Part shown: positions 23,221-32,253 of the stretch, piece by piece
Layout of the letters: each line of letters opens with the position of its first letter
How positions within the stretch are numbered: the first letter of the stretch is position 1
Origin: an uncultured Spartobacteria bacterium
Lineage (GTDB): Bacteria > Verrucomicrobiota > Verrucomicrobiia > Chthoniobacterales > UBA6821
Direction: 5' to 3'
DNA length: 33,826 nucleotides
NCBI GenBank assembly: GCA_903823215.1
Contig: CAIJRY010000180.1
Coordinates: 1 to 33,826 of the forward strand
Position numbers and translations under genes: made by a program
Notes under the pieces: generated by a model
What the model was told of the DNA's origin: nothing
The model's database searches: none
Seen by the model: only the letters and a program-made list of their open reading frames with translations

Positions 23221-24396
23221 CTATTCGCTGAAGAAGTGGCGTCCGGTCTGCCCGGCCTCCGTCTGATGATCGACCTCGTAGTAGATGTCCTCGAAGATGG
23301 TCTCTTCCGCAGGCCAAGGGCTATTGATCCCGAACTCGGCTGCTGCTTCGGCTTCGGCCTTGGTTTCCTTGTCGAGCTTTGTGATTTCCTCCTCGGTGAT
23401 CACATTTTCGTTAAGAAGCTGGTTTTCCCAGATTGTGATCGGATCGAACTCTTTCTTGTAATGATCGATCTCCTCGGGGGTACGGTATTTTTTGGCGTTT
23501 GCATCGGCAACCGAATGGCCGTAGTAGCGATAGGTGTTGACCTCCAGCACGGATGGCTTCGACTCGGCGCGGGCTCTCGCCATAGCTGGTCCGAGCTTGG
23601 CGCGCAACTCGTAGAGATGAAAGCCGCCACAAATTTCCGCCTCGATCGCGTAGCCCTTCGCACGGTAGGCCAGCGGTCCGTTAAACGCGGAGGATCGTTC
23701 CAGACTGGTGCCCATGGAGTAGCCGTTGTTCTCGATCACATAAACGATCGGAAGACTCCAGAGAGAGGCAATGTTGAGACACTCGCTGAAGACCCCCTGA
23801 TTTACAGCCCCGTCTCCGAGGAAGCAGACGGCGCACCCGTTGACAGCTTTGTATTTGAGGGCAAAGGCCAAGCCAAGCCCAAGCGGGGTCTGTCCTCCCA
23901 CGATGCCATGTCCGCCCCAGTAATGCTTATCGGGGGCAAAAAAGTGCATCGAACCACCCTTGCCCTTGGAGCAGCCCGTTCCCTTGCCGAAGAGTTCGGC
24001 CATGCATTCGTCCATCCCCATGCCGACAGCAAGGGCATGACCATGATCACGGTAAGCGGTGATGATCTCGTCATGTCCGTTCATCAGCGAGGAAGTGCCA
24101 ACGGCAATCGACTCCTGACCGATGCAAAGGTGGAGGAACCCCCCCATGATACCCTGATTGTAGTACTTGAGCGCCTGTTGCTCAAATCGGCGGATACGAA
24201 GCATCTCGCGGAGAAATCCTATTTTCTGCCCGGCTGTCAGAGAGGCATTGACCGGATCCTTGGAATAATCGGCGTGCGTCGGGGAGCTGACCCAGCGACA
24301 GGTGGATCCGCCAAAGAGTTCGTCCAATTCCGTGAGGTTCTTCGCTGGTTCCGGTGACTTTGTGGAAAGGGTGGTAGATTGGGCCATGAGCGTCAT
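23221..24396 (-). CDS. pdhA: Pyruvate dehydrogenase E1 component, alpha subunit
   Basis: 391 residues; an ATG nine nt further in (24387) is an alternative start. GQESIAVG and AYRDHGHALA are family signatures. The thiamine-diphosphate motif begins GDGAVNQG (about 194-201) and ends IENN at 221-224. YRYYGHSVADANAKKYRTPEE carries the phosphorylation-loop-like region. It heads a pdhA-pdhB-pdhC unit with no E3 gene, so lipoamide dehydrogenase must be encoded elsewhere. The N-terminal 50 residues are longer than in many homologues. Confidence 0.95.
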   Translation of the reverse strand: MTLMAQSTTLSTKSPEPAKNLTELDELFGGSTCRWVSSPTHADYSKDPVNASLTAGQKIGFLREMLRIRRFEQQALKYYNQGIMGGFLHLCIGQESIAVGTSSLMNGHDEIITAYRDHGHALAVGMGMDECMAELFGKGTGCSKGKGGSMHFFAPDKHYWGGHGIVGGQTPLGLGLAFALKYKAVNGCAVCFLGDGAVNQGVFSECLNIASLWSLPIVYVIENNGYSMGTSLERSSAFNGPLAYRAKGYAIEAEICGGFHLYELRAKLGPAMARARAESKPSVLEVNTYRYYGHSVADANAKKYRTPEEIDHYKKEFDPITIWENQLLNENVITEEEITKLDKETKAEAEAAAEFGINSPWPAEETIFEDIYYEVDHQTEAGQTGRHFFSE

Positions 24397-24537
24397 TCCC
24401 GCCGGTGGATGCCGGTCAGACGGTGCAAACTATCCAGAATTTCTTCCTCCTAGTGAAGGGGAAAGTGCGAAGAAAAGAATGAAAGTTGAAACTTGATACC
24501 CAAAGAGGTCTTCGGAGAGGCTCATGACCCGCGAGCA

Positions 24538-24559
24538 GGCCCAGTTTTACGGCTGGGCC
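24538..24559 (-). terminator. 7-bp hairpin over the recA stop codon
   Basis: GGCCCAG / CTGGGCC with an 8-nt loop, the loop containing the recA TAA. Stable, but not followed by a T run; a possible 3'-end structure of recA mRNA. Confidence 0.4.
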
Positions 24560-25641
24560 GCAGGCAGAGGCTGTTTCTTCTTTGTGCCCTCGGCTGCAGC
24601 AGCAGCTTCCGCCTCGATGACGGATTTCACAGCTTCCTCGATTTCGGCGTAGAGAGCTGCATCGCTCTTGAGGAGTTCCTTTGCGGCATCGCGACCCTGG
24701 GCAATATTGTTGCCCTTGTAGCTGAGCCACGAACCGCGTTTCTCAATGATGTTTTTCTCCAGCGCAAGATCGAGCAACGAGCCAGTGCAGGAGATTCCCT
24801 CATTATACATGATGTCGAATTCAGCCTCGGTGAAGGGAGGGGCGACCTTGTTCTTGACGACTTTCACGCGTGTGCGGTTGCCGGTGACGGTACCGTCGGG
24901 CTGCTTGATGGCACCGATGCGACGAATATCGACGCGGACGCTGGAGTAGAATTTGAGGGCCTTGCCTCCCGGCGTGGTTTCCGGATTGCCAAACATGACC
25001 CCGATTTTTTCACGAATCTGGTTGGTGAAAATACAGCAGCAGTCGGCCTTGGAGATAAATGCAGTGAGCTTCCGCATCGCAGCACTCATCAGGCGGGCCT
25101 GGGCGCCAACAACGGAATCGCCGATCTCTCCCTCAAGCTCGGATTTGGTGACCAAAGCGGCCACGGAATCTAGGACGACGACATCAATGGCATTGGAACG
25201 AACAAGCGTCTCGCAGATGCGAAGAGCTTCCTCGCCAGAACTGGGCTGGGAAACAAGGAGCTCCTCAAGATTCACCCCCAACTTGCGTGCATAAGTGGGA
25301 TCAAGCGCATGCTCGACATCGATAAACGCGGCGACACCGCCGCGCTTCTGAGCTTGCGCCACAACCGTCAGCGTGAGCGTAGTCTTGCCCGAGGACTCAG
25401 GGCCGTAGATCTCCACGATGCGGCCTTTGGGAAATCCGCCCACACCGAGAGCGCGATCGATAAGCAGATTGCCGGTTGGAATCACCTGGATCCCCTTGGA
25501 GCCCTCGGCTCCAAGCCGCATGATCGCACCATCGCCGTAGTCTTTGGCGATCTGCTGGATGGCAAGGTCGAGGTTCTTGGCGCGAGCCGCCGAAGCTTTG
25601 TCGGTGGATTTTTCGGGAGTGAGTGTGTCGTCTTTTGCCAT
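24547..25641 (-). CDS. recA: Recombinase RecA
   Basis: 364 residues. Walker [10 protein letters not shown] is at about 80-88. [11 protein letters not shown], the Walker B-like VVLDSVAAL, and [30 protein letters not shown] (loops L1/L2 region) are all present. RecA forms filaments on single-stranded DNA for recombination and stimulates LexA self-cleavage. The C-terminal tail is short and Ala/Lys-rich rather than strongly acidic. A palindromic operator candidate sits in its promoter. The gene is divergent from cdsA and upstream of pdhA on the same strand (150-nt gap). Confidence 0.98.
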   Translation of the reverse strand: MAKDDTLTPEKSTDKASAARAKNLDLAIQQIAKDYGDGAIMRLGAEGSKGIQVIPTGNLLIDRALGVGGFPKGRIVEIYGPESSGKTTLTLTVVAQAQKRGGVAAFIDVEHALDPTYARKLGVNLEELLVSQPSSGEEALRICETLVRSNAIDVVVLDSVAALVTKSELEGEIGDSVVGAQARLMSAAMRKLTAFISKADCCCIFTNQIREKIGVMFGNPETTPGGKALKFYSSVRVDIRRIGAIKQPDGTVTGNRTRVKVVKNKVAPPFTEAEFDIMYNEGISCTGSLLDLALEKNIIEKRGSWLSYKGNNIAQGRDAAKELLKSDAALYAEIEEAVKSVIEAEAAAAAEGTKKKQPLPAAQP

Positions 25642-25677
25642 GATGCGGTAAATGTGTAGTGTTGTTGGAGTGCCCTG

Positions 25678-25705
25678 ACCATACCGAAATTTTGTTCGGT
25701 ATCAA
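25678..25705 (-). promoter_or_regulatory. recA promoter with palindromic SOS-operator candidate
   Basis: On the minus strand TTGATA (25705-25700, 5 of 6 to TTGACA), 16 nt, and TATGGT (25683-25678, 4 of 6 to TATAAT) make a sigma-70-type promoter about 37 nt upstream of the recA ATG. The palindrome TACCGAA-N6-TTCGGTA (25682-25701) fills the spacer and touches both hexamers, the ideal place for a repressor. Its core CGAAC-AAAA-TTTCG agrees with 12 of 14 positions of the Gram-positive LexA consensus CGAACRNRYGTTYG. It differs from the TGTTC-N4-GAACA site described for Verrucomicrobium spinosum. LexA binding is inferred. Confidence 0.7.
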
Positions 25706-25761
25706 CCTTAAAACAAAGGCTTCTCTTTCTGGACGGCATTCCTACCTTTGTGAGCCGTTGG

Positions 25762-26649
25762 ATGAATTCCCTTCCCTCTTCATTTCTCCCCCGCACGATT
25801 AGCACGGTCATCCTCTGGCTGGCAATCGTCGTTGCCTATGTGTTGCGCTCGGAAATCGCCTTTGCCCTGTTGATCACCCTTCCCGCGATGGGTGCCCTCT
25901 GGGAATATTTTTCCCTGCTCAAATCGGGCGGCATCGCCCATCACCGGGGATTTGGCATGGCCACCGCGCTCTTGCTGATCGGACTGAACTTCTGGCTGCT
26001 TCGATCGAGGGATATGTTTCAGCAGTTTGCCATTTTTCCTTTTGAGGAAATGGTTTTTGCGCTGCTGATTCTTTCCCTTTTTCTCCGGGAATTCGGTCGT
26101 AATTCTCCCAGCCGCACCACGGCTGACGCCATTGTTTTCACCCTCTTCGGTGTGGTCTACATTCCATGGCTTTTTCTCTTCATGGCAAAACTGCTCTATC
26201 TCACGCCACGGGATGAACATGGGTTTCTCACCGGACAATATCTCGTGCTCTTTGTCGTTGCCGTGACCAAGTTCACCGATGTCGGGGCCTTTCTTTGCGG
26301 CAGCCTCTTTGGACGCACCCCTTTCTTTCCGAATATCAGTCCCAAGAAAACTTGGGAGGGAATCGCGGGCGCCTTGGTACTGGGGGTACTGGTCGGCCTC
26401 GGCATCTTTCACTTTTTTGGAAATCATCTTCCTTCCTTCTCCCCTGTCCTCGTCTGTGAACTCTCGCTGCTGCTTGGCATCGCCGGTATCGCAGGCGACT
26501 TGGCTGAGTCGTTATTAAAAAGATCCGTTCATACCAAGGATTCGGGTCATGCGCTGCCGGGCATTGGCGGTGGCCTCGACCTCATCGACAGCCTGCTCTT
26601 CACACTGCCGCTCTTTTACTTCCTTTACCTTTTCGTGCTCCATCCATGA
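25762..26649 (+). CDS. cdsA: Phosphatidate cytidylyltransferase
   Basis: 295 residues from ATG 25762 (an in-frame GTG at 25750 is possible). It has about seven or eight hydrophobic segments. The C-terminal signature SLLKRSVHTKDSGHALPGIGGGLDLID corresponds to the CDP-alcohol-forming motif S..KR....KD.....PGHGG..DR. Here His is Ile and Gly is retained, and the terminal DR is DLID; both fall within variation seen in the family. KFTDVGAFLCGSLFGRTPFFPNISPKKTWEG is the central conserved block. It makes CDP-diacylglycerol for phospholipids. It overlaps dxr by 4 nt (ATGA). The usual upstream uppS neighbour is missing, recA being there instead. Confidence 0.92.
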   Translation: MNSLPSSFLPRTISTVILWLAIVVAYVLRSEIAFALLITLPAMGALWEYFSLLKSGGIAHHRGFGMATALLLIGLNFWLLRSRDMFQQFAIFPFEEMVFALLILSLFLREFGRNSPSRTTADAIVFTLFGVVYIPWLFLFMAKLLYLTPRDEHGFLTGQYLVLFVVAVTKFTDVGAFLCGSLFGRTPFFPNISPKKTWEGIAGALVLGVLVGLGIFHFFGNHLPSFSPVLVCELSLLLGIAGIAGDLAESLLKRSVHTKDSGHALPGIGGGLDLIDSLLFTLPLFYFLYLFVLHP

Positions 26650-27785
26650 AAAAGCGGATTGTTGTTCTTGGTGCCACAGGCTCCATCGGTGAGAGCACCA
26701 TGCGTGTGGCGCGTGCCCTGCCCGAGCACCTCGAGATCGTCGGGCTCTCAGGAAAGAACAATACGATTGCGCTGCAACACCTCGCCCGTGAGTTTCCATC
26801 GGCTGCGCTCTGCACCGGAGACGAAGCCTCGTCCGATGCACTCCAGGCAGAATTTCCCAATCGCGTCATCACGCATGGTGAAGCAGGATTAGAACGGCTT
26901 GCCTCACTTCCCGAGGCCGACTTGGTCTTGATTGCCATCGTGGGCACGGCGGGACTCAAGCCCGCCTTATCCGCCCTCACCGCCGGAAAGGACATAGCCG
27001 TCGCCAGCAAAGAGATTCTCGTCATGGCGGGCGAGGCGGTCACCTTGACGGCACGGCGGATGAATCGCCGCGTGCTTCCAGTCGATAGCGAGCACAATGC
27101 GATTTTCCAGTGTCTGGAAAATCGCGATCCTTCCACGGTGAAGCGGCTGATTCTTACCTGCTCGGGTGGTCCCTTTCGTCAATCATCAGCCGTGGAACTT
27201 GCCTCCGTCACGCCGGATCAGGCACTGCTGCATCCCACCTGGTCGATGGGGCGCAAGATCACGATCGATTCCGCCACGCTCTTCAACAAGGGGTTGGAGA
27301 TGATCGAGGCAAAATGGCTTTTCGGTATTCCGATGGAGAAGATCGATGTCGTGATTCATCCACAGAGCATCGTTCACTCGATGGTGGAACTTGTGGATGG
27401 CTCCATCATTGCCCAGCTCAGCACGACCGACATGGCGCTGCCCATTCAGTTTGCCCTTACCTATCCCAAACGGATTGCCGGCCCATGCGCACCGCTGGAT
27501 CTTGCCACGCTGGGACGGCTTGATTTTGAAGCTCCCCGCACGGATTGCTTTCCTGCGATCAATCTGGCTCGTCGCGCCGGAACCGCCGGAGGGACTCTTC
27601 CTGCCGTGCTCAATGCAGCCAACGAGTCTGCGGTGGAGGCATTCCTTTCAGGGCGAATCAGCTTCCCTGAAATCTGGGAAAAAGTTGAAGCGGTGATGGA
27701 AAAGGTTCCCTTTATCGAACACCCCACGCTTGATCAGCTTGTGGCTGCCGACTCGGCCGCAAGGGACATCGTTGGAGAAAAGTAG
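26646..27785 (+). CDS. dxr: 1-deoxy-D-xylulose-5-phosphate reductoisomerase
   Basis: 379 residues. The NADPH-binding GATGSIGEST is at 9-18. The metal and substrate residues D147, E149 (LPVDSEHNAIFQ), E218 and E221 (NKGLEMIEAKWLF) are in place, as is SGGPFR at about 173-178. Dxr converts DXP to MEP, the committed step of the MEP isoprenoid pathway. It is translationally coupled to cdsA. A strong bidirectional terminator ends the unit about 60 nt downstream. Confidence 0.97.
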   Translation: MKKRIVVLGATGSIGESTMRVARALPEHLEIVGLSGKNNTIALQHLAREFPSAALCTGDEASSDALQAEFPNRVITHGEAGLERLASLPEADLVLIAIVGTAGLKPALSALTAGKDIAVASKEILVMAGEAVTLTARRMNRRVLPVDSEHNAIFQCLENRDPSTVKRLILTCSGGPFRQSSAVELASVTPDQALLHPTWSMGRKITIDSATLFNKGLEMIEAKWLFGIPMEKIDVVIHPQSIVHSMVELVDGSIIAQLSTTDMALPIQFALTYPKRIAGPCAPLDLATLGRLDFEAPRTDCFPAINLARRAGTAGGTLPAVLNAANESAVEAFLSGRISFPEIWEKVEAVMEKVPFIEHPTLDQLVAADSAARDIVGEK

Positions 27786-27843
27786 TGATTCGGGATTCAG
27801 ATGTTCGATCTGCGATCTCGTGAATGCCTCATCCCTGCAAAAA

Positions 27844-27877
27844 AAAAGCCCCGCGCCTGAAATGGAGCGGGGCTTTT
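27844..27877. terminator. Bidirectional intrinsic terminator between dxr and sod
   Basis: AAAAGCCCCGC / GCGGGGCTTTT, an 11-bp perfect stem with a 12-nt loop, flanked by A and T runs on both sides. It serves the convergent dxr (plus) and superoxide dismutase (minus) genes. Confidence 0.93.
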
Positions 27878-27896
27878 GTTAGAGTGTAAGAAAGGA

Positions 27897-28511
27897 TTAC
27901 TTCAACGCAGTCTGATAGTTCTGCTCGGCGTGATGCCAGTTCACCACATTCCACCATGCCTTGAGGTAATCCGGACGGCGGTTCTGATAGTGGAGATAGT
28001 AGGCGTGCTCCCAGACATCATTCGCGATGACCGGCTTATTACCATCCATGATCGGGCTGTCCTGATTTGGGGTGGAGACGATTTCCAGAGCACCCTGTTT
28101 ATTCACGATGAGCCAGACAAACCCACTGCCGAAGCGGCCCACGCCACCGGCTTCGAACTTGGCCTTGAACTCCTCAAAGCTGCCGAAGGTTTTGGCGATC
28201 ACCTCAGCCAAGGCACCAACGGGTTCGCCTCCCTTGCCCGGGCCCATGATCTCCCAGAAAAACGAGTGGTTGGAATGTCCGCCGCCGTTGTTACGGACAG
28301 CAGTACGGATATTCTCCGGCACCGCAGAAAGGTCGGCAATGAGTTCATTGACCGGCTTGGCAGCAAGCCCGGGATGATCCTTGAGTGCATTATTCAGGTT
28401 GTTGATATAAGCGGCGTGATGCTTGTCATGATGGATCTCCATCGTGCGTGCATCGATGTGTGGCTCGAGTGCGTCGAAGGCGTAGGGAAGCGGTGGAAGA
28501 GTGTAGGACAT
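27897..28511 (-). CDS. sodA: Superoxide dismutase, Mn-type (Fe/Mn family)
   Basis: 204 residues. Metal ligands H27, H82, D165 and H169 are present ([32 protein letters not shown]). G78 in GGGHSNH and Q150 in TPNQDSP are the residues that mark manganese-preferring members. The enzyme dismutes superoxide in the cytoplasm; no signal peptide is seen. It is a single gene with its own terminator, divided from the upstream gene by 84 nt. Confidence 0.96.
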   Translation of the reverse strand: MSYTLPPLPYAFDALEPHIDARTMEIHHDKHHAAYINNLNNALKDHPGLAAKPVNELIADLSAVPENIRTAVRNNGGGHSNHSFFWEIMGPGKGGEPVGALAEVIAKTFGSFEEFKAKFEAGGVGRFGSGFVWLIVNKQGALEIVSTPNQDSPIMDGNKPVIANDVWEHAYYLHYQNRRPDYLKAWWNVVNWHHAEQNYQTALK

Positions 28512-28595
28512 AGGGCCAGAGCATGGACACGCTCCGCGCTTGCAGACAAGCAGGATTTTACTCCGTAGAATCTCCTGAAAATCGAGGAGGCACTA

Positions 28596-29681
28596 TCAGT
28601 GCCCCAGCTTTTTCAGAATCCGATCCACATCCAGACCCGTGCCTATTTCCTCCTGAATCCGGGAGATTTTTCCATGATCCGAAGGAAGGGTCTTCACCGT
28701 CATCGAATGCACGCGGTTGGCTATCTGGTAGCAGTCACCGGAGGCAAGGATCACGGGCAGGGAGGCCTTCTCCATGAGGCGTGTGATTTCTTCCGGAGGA
28801 CGGAGCCCGTCAGAGAGAATAACCCCGCCCAATCGGTCGGCAGACTGAAGGGCCATGGAAAGAATGTTTTCCCGATCTCCCGGAATCACCAGTAGGGTTT
28901 CAGGTGTGAATTGCGCGACCGCGTGGGCCCCGCTCATCGCTCCGATCACAACGCGCCCTGCATGTCTGCCAAGATTCTCTTTCCCATAAAGCATCTCCCC
29001 GTGCAGCACTTCCCTCACCTGCTCCATGGTGGGGACGGCGAGCATCTCCACTCTGGGAATCATCGCAAGAAGTTCGAGTCCAAGTTTCTTGAACCCCGTG
29101 CGCGATACCTCTGCTATTTCCTCCATTTTGGAGGGAATCACCTTGTTCATCACCACCCCGATCACCTCCACACCGGCTTGATCGAACAGTGCCTTGTTGA
29201 GCGCCGCCTCATCGATCGGGCGACCTATCCCGCCCGGCGTCACCAGAATGACTTTGGATCGCAGGATGCGCGCAATGCGTGCATTGGAGAGGCCAAAGAC
29301 GGAACCGACACCGGCATGGCCCGTTCCCTCAATCAGGGTAAAATCCTTTTCCCAAGAGGCCCGGTCAAAGGCGTTGCAAATTCTGCGTACGAGGGCCTCA
29401 TGGTTGGCCCCGTTGATGTATCGACGGGTAAAATCAGGCTCCACCGTGATCGGACTCATCGCTTCAATGGGCAACTGCGTATCATAAGTATTGCGGATAA
29501 GCAGGCTGTCTTCATCGATCCGCTGTCCCTCGACATCCACGAACCGCTGTCCCACCGGTTTAATGAACCCGATGCGGCCATATCGGGGCTTTAGCAACTG
29601 ATGGAGTCCTAGGGCAACCGTTGTCTTTCCCGCATTCTGCTCGGTGGCGGCGTTGAAGATTCGGGGAGTGACCGTATTCAC
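28596..29681 (-). CDS. BioD-like/DRTGG protein, detached N-terminal half of Pta
   Basis: 361 residues from a GTG at 29681 that overlaps the pta stop (GTGA). A P-loop ATEQNAGKTT (about 12-21) begins a dethiobiotin-synthetase-like domain up to about 215. A DRTGG domain follows, with the motif as DRLGG at about 282-286. In enterobacterial-type Pta (about 700 aa) these two domains precede the catalytic domain in one polypeptide. Here they form a separate protein encoded directly after pta on the minus strand. In E. coli the N-terminal part has a regulatory and structural role, so the product may bind and control the catalytic subunit. Confidence 0.88.
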   Translation of the reverse strand: MNTVTPRIFNAATEQNAGKTTVALGLHQLLKPRYGRIGFIKPVGQRFVDVEGQRIDEDSLLIRNTYDTQLPIEAMSPITVEPDFTRRYINGANHEALVRRICNAFDRASWEKDFTLIEGTGHAGVGSVFGLSNARIARILRSKVILVTPGGIGRPIDEAALNKALFDQAGVEVIGVVMNKVIPSKMEEIAEVSRTGFKKLGLELLAMIPRVEMLAVPTMEQVREVLHGEMLYGKENLGRHAGRVVIGAMSGAHAVAQFTPETLLVIPGDRENILSMALQSADRLGGVILSDGLRPPEEITRLMEKASLPVILASGDCYQIANRVHSMTVKTLPSDHGKISRIQEEIGTGLDVDRILKKLGH

Positions 29682-30748
29682 TGCAGCGGATTCGAAGGGT
29701 CGTCGGAAAGGGGGTAGAGTTTCCGGTATTCCACGGCCTGCAAGCCGATAATTGCGGCGACAGCGGCGATATCCTCACTCAGAGTGCCGCGGGAAAGTTC
29801 TGCGGCGGGCCGTGTCAACCCGAGAACTATCTGGCCATAAACCTTGGCCCCGGAGAGATGATGCACCAGCTTGGCGGCAATATTGCCGGAGTTAAGATCG
29901 GGAAAGATGAGTACATTTGCACGCCCCGCCACCATGCTGTTGGGCTCCTTGATTCTAGCGATTGCCGGCACGATCGCGGTGTCCGCCTGAAGTTCTCCGT
30001 CAATTTCCATCAGATCATCAAGACTGGATCCCCCGATCTGAAGAGCCAGCTGACGGGCCTGTGCGGTGGCCGCAGCCATTTTGGAAACAGAGGGATGCGA
30101 TGCGCTACCGTGTGTGGAAAAACTCAGGAAGGCGATGCGCGGACGCTGCCCAAAGACCTGCCGCGCGAGTAGTCCGGTCTGCACCCCGATCGAGGCGAGC
30201 TGGGAAACAGTTGGCTCCGGCACGACGCCGCAGTCTGCAAAGAAAAGAACCCCTTCATCCCCAAACTCAGGCCTTGGCACCTCAACCACCATGGCACTTG
30301 AGACAACCGAGGCATGGGGAAGCGGCTTGATCAGCTGGATCAACGGGCGAAACAGTGATCCCGAGTAGGCACCCACACCACCTACCAGACCGTCAACCTG
30401 ACCGTTCTGGAGCATCATGCAGGCAAAATAATTTGGGACGCAGAGAGAGTTTCTTAAATCTCCTGCACTCATCCCACGATACCGTTCCAAGCTGCCCGCA
30501 AGCTTCAGAAAGCGGGGCATCTCGGAGGAGGTCTCCGGATCGACAATCGCCACTCGTTCTAGCGACACTCCGTTGGCGGCCGCCACTTCTTGAATCTCCT
30601 CGCGTTTCCCTATGAGCACAGCGACCCCCAGTCCCCTGTCATGGAACATCCGGGCAGCACGGATCACACGGGGATCATTGCCATCTGGAAAAACGATCCG
30701 CTTGGGATGGCGACGAAGCTTGGTGTAAACGGATTGTAGAAATGACAT
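29678..30748 (-). CDS. pta: Phosphate acetyltransferase, catalytic subunit
   Basis: 356 residues from ATG 30748; the frame continues upstream over the antisense of the glyoxalase gene, but that part has no similarity. MSFLQSVYTKLRRHPKRIVFPDGNDPRVIRAA and YFACMMLQNGQVDGLVGG are typical of the PTA_PTB domain, as is the end DLNSGNIAAKLVHHLSGAKVYGQIVLGL. It interconverts acetyl-CoA and acetyl phosphate. No ackA is nearby. The stop overlaps the start of the DRTGG protein by 4 nt, so both are coupled. Confidence 0.95.
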   Translation of the reverse strand: MSFLQSVYTKLRRHPKRIVFPDGNDPRVIRAARMFHDRGLGVAVLIGKREEIQEVAAANGVSLERVAIVDPETSSEMPRFLKLAGSLERYRGMSAGDLRNSLCVPNYFACMMLQNGQVDGLVGGVGAYSGSLFRPLIQLIKPLPHASVVSSAMVVEVPRPEFGDEGVLFFADCGVVPEPTVSQLASIGVQTGLLARQVFGQRPRIAFLSFSTHGSASHPSVSKMAAATAQARQLALQIGGSSLDDLMEIDGELQADTAIVPAIARIKEPNSMVAGRANVLIFPDLNSGNIAAKLVHHLSGAKVYGQIVLGLTRPAAELSRGTLSEDIAAVAAIIGLQAVEYRKLYPLSDDPSNPLQ

Positions 30749-30877
30749 CTTCCCGGAAAGGTTGGGAAAAATCCCGTGCGGAGACAAGGATGTTCCCGTC
30801 TTTCTCAGATAGCCTGAACTTTCCTGGAATTGTTTTCCGCTTTTCGCTGCCAGCATTTCACGCTCATCTTGGGACAG

Positions 30878-31264
30878 ATGATTACAAAATTCCTGCACAC
30901 ACGGTACCGTGTTCATGACCTCGAAAAAACCGTCGCCTTTTATCGCGATATCCTGGGACTTGAGGAGACGCGTCGCAGCGAGAGCGGGCGTGGATCGAAG
31001 CTTGTCTTTTTCAAGGCCCCCGAGGGTGATGTCGAAATCGAGATCTGCCAGTATGATGCCAGCGGACCCGTGCAGGTGGGGCTCGATCTGACCCACCTTG
31101 CCTTTGCTGTGACCGATCTGGAAGCCTTCGCGCGAGAAGCGGCTGCCAAAGGGTATCCGTTGAGCGATGGGCCCCATCGCACCTCCAAGGGCACTGTGAT
31201 CGCCTTCATTGATGCTCCCGAAGGTTATGAGATCGAGTTGATTCAGCCCGCCTCCAATCACTGA
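30878..31264 (+). CDS. gloA: Glyoxalase I (lactoylglutathione lyase), VOC family
   Basis: 128 residues from ATG 30878, which follows GGGACAG; the frame is open to 30830. The two VOC repeats give metal ligands H7 (FLHTRYRV), E56 (EIEICQ), H73 (DLTHLAFAV) and E120 (GYEIEL), close in spacing to H5/E56/H74/E122 of E. coli GlxI. It removes methylglyoxal as its thiol hemithioacetal. The thiol used in this organism is unknown. It is divergent from pta. Confidence 0.88.
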   Translation: MITKFLHTRYRVHDLEKTVAFYRDILGLEETRRSESGRGSKLVFFKAPEGDVEIEICQYDASGPVQVGLDLTHLAFAVTDLEAFAREAAAKGYPLSDGPHRTSKGTVIAFIDAPEGYEIELIQPASNH

Positions 31265-31390
31265 GCTTTTACCGATTGACTGATTTTTCTTCGGTCTCTC
31301 TATCCGGAAGGGATTGCCTCAGGGAAGACCATCGATCGGCCACAACTCGGCTTGCCATCAGCCTCATTTCTGCTTTTCCTAGACCGCATC

Positions 31391-31864
31391 ATGATACCCG
31401 AACCCAAAGTCGCCAAGGCCGTCGTCGAAAAATCCTCCAAGGTCTTCACCGAATTCCAGGCTTTCATCAGCCGGGGAAATGTTGTCGATCTTGCCGTCGG
31501 TGTGATCATCGGTGCCGCCTTCGGAAAAATTGTCACAGCATTGGTCAATGACATCATCATGCCTCCGATAGGCATGATCATGAAGGGAATCCAGTTCAAC
31601 GACCTCTTTGTTCCCCTCAATGGAAAGCACTACGCCACCATCGCGGCGGCCAAGGCTGATTCTGCAGCAATCATCAGCTACGGCAATTTCGTCAATACCG
31701 TCATCGAATTTCTCATCGTCAGTGCCTGTGTCTTTGCGCTGGTCAAAGTCATCACCACCCTCCGCCTTACCCAGCCCCCCGCCACTGCAGCTCCAACAAA
31801 AAGCGAAGAACTCCTGACCGAGATCAGGGATCTGCTCAAGAACAAGGATAACAGCTCCTCATAA
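31391..31864 (+). CDS. mscL: Large-conductance mechanosensitive channel
   Basis: 157 residues from ATG 31391. The N-terminal amphipathic helix and first membrane helix (FISRGNVVDLAVGVIIGAAF) are followed by a periplasmic loop and a second membrane helix (YGNFVNTVIEFLIVSACVFALV). A cytoplasmic helical end, LTEIRDLLKN, completes the MscL pattern. It opens under membrane tension to release solutes. The extra N-terminal 20 residues (PKVAKAVVEKSSKV) are longer than in E. coli. Confidence 0.95.
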   Translation: MIPEPKVAKAVVEKSSKVFTEFQAFISRGNVVDLAVGVIIGAAFGKIVTALVNDIIMPPIGMIMKGIQFNDLFVPLNGKHYATIAAAKADSAAIISYGNFVNTVIEFLIVSACVFALVKVITTLRLTQPPATAAPTKSEELLTEIRDLLKNKDNSSS

Positions 31865-31920
31865 AATGCTGGAGCAGGGTTGACACCCCCAAAATTCGCG
31901 CAAGAATCTAACCCTTCTTT

Positions 31921-32253
31921 TTGAACCTACTGCTGATCCTCATTTCCTCGGTTTCTTTTCTTGGATATGGCAGTGCCTGTTTTTTTTCTCCCTATCTGAA
32001 GCGCGAGTTTGAGCGCTATGGATTCGCCTCCAAACGCACACTTGTCGGAACACTGCAGTTACTTGCGTCACTCGGCCTGATCTTGGGCTTCTGGAAGCCA
32101 GTATTAGGCTCAGCAGCTTCCTTTGGACTTACCCTCATGATGCTTTTGGCGGTTCTCGTGCGGATTCGTATTAAAGACAGCTTTCTCCAAACCCTTCCCG
32201 CCCTCTTTTATCTGCTACTTAATCTGTACCTCTTGCTTCAAGGCTTCCGATGA
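31921..32253 (+). CDS. DoxX-like small membrane protein (a)
   Basis: 110 residues from a TTG start, with four hydrophobic segments. SPYLKREFERYGF followed by a Leu/Gly-rich helix and VRIRIKDSFLQTLPALFYLLLNL follows the DoxX_2 pattern (a conserved (K/R)D in the third loop). Function of these proteins is not known. Its TGA at 32251-32253 directly abuts the stop codon of the convergent paralogue. Confidence 0.7.
   Translation: MNLLLILISSVSFLGYGSACFFSPYLKREFERYGFASKRTLVGTLQLLASLGLILGFWKPVLGSAASFGLTLMMLLAVLVRIRIKDSFLQTLPALFYLLLNLYLLLQGFR

Noticed and set aside
22211-24357. Long plus-strand frames of 330 and 385 codons
   Set aside because: They are antisense to pdhB and pdhA, which have unmistakable motifs; open antisense frames are expected from the codon bias.
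24416-24546. Small leader ORF after GGAGG upstream of pdhA
   Set aside because: The purine motif at about 24449 on the minus strand is followed only by ATT as a possible start, and the frame ends after about 14 codons.
25780-26427. 215-codon minus-strand frame over cdsA
   Set aside because: Shadow frame; highly charged product without motifs, opposite a clear polytopic CdsA.
31276-31304. TTGACT-N17-TCTATC as an mscL promoter
   Set aside because: The -35 is good but the -10 matches only half of the consensus; not strong enough to list.
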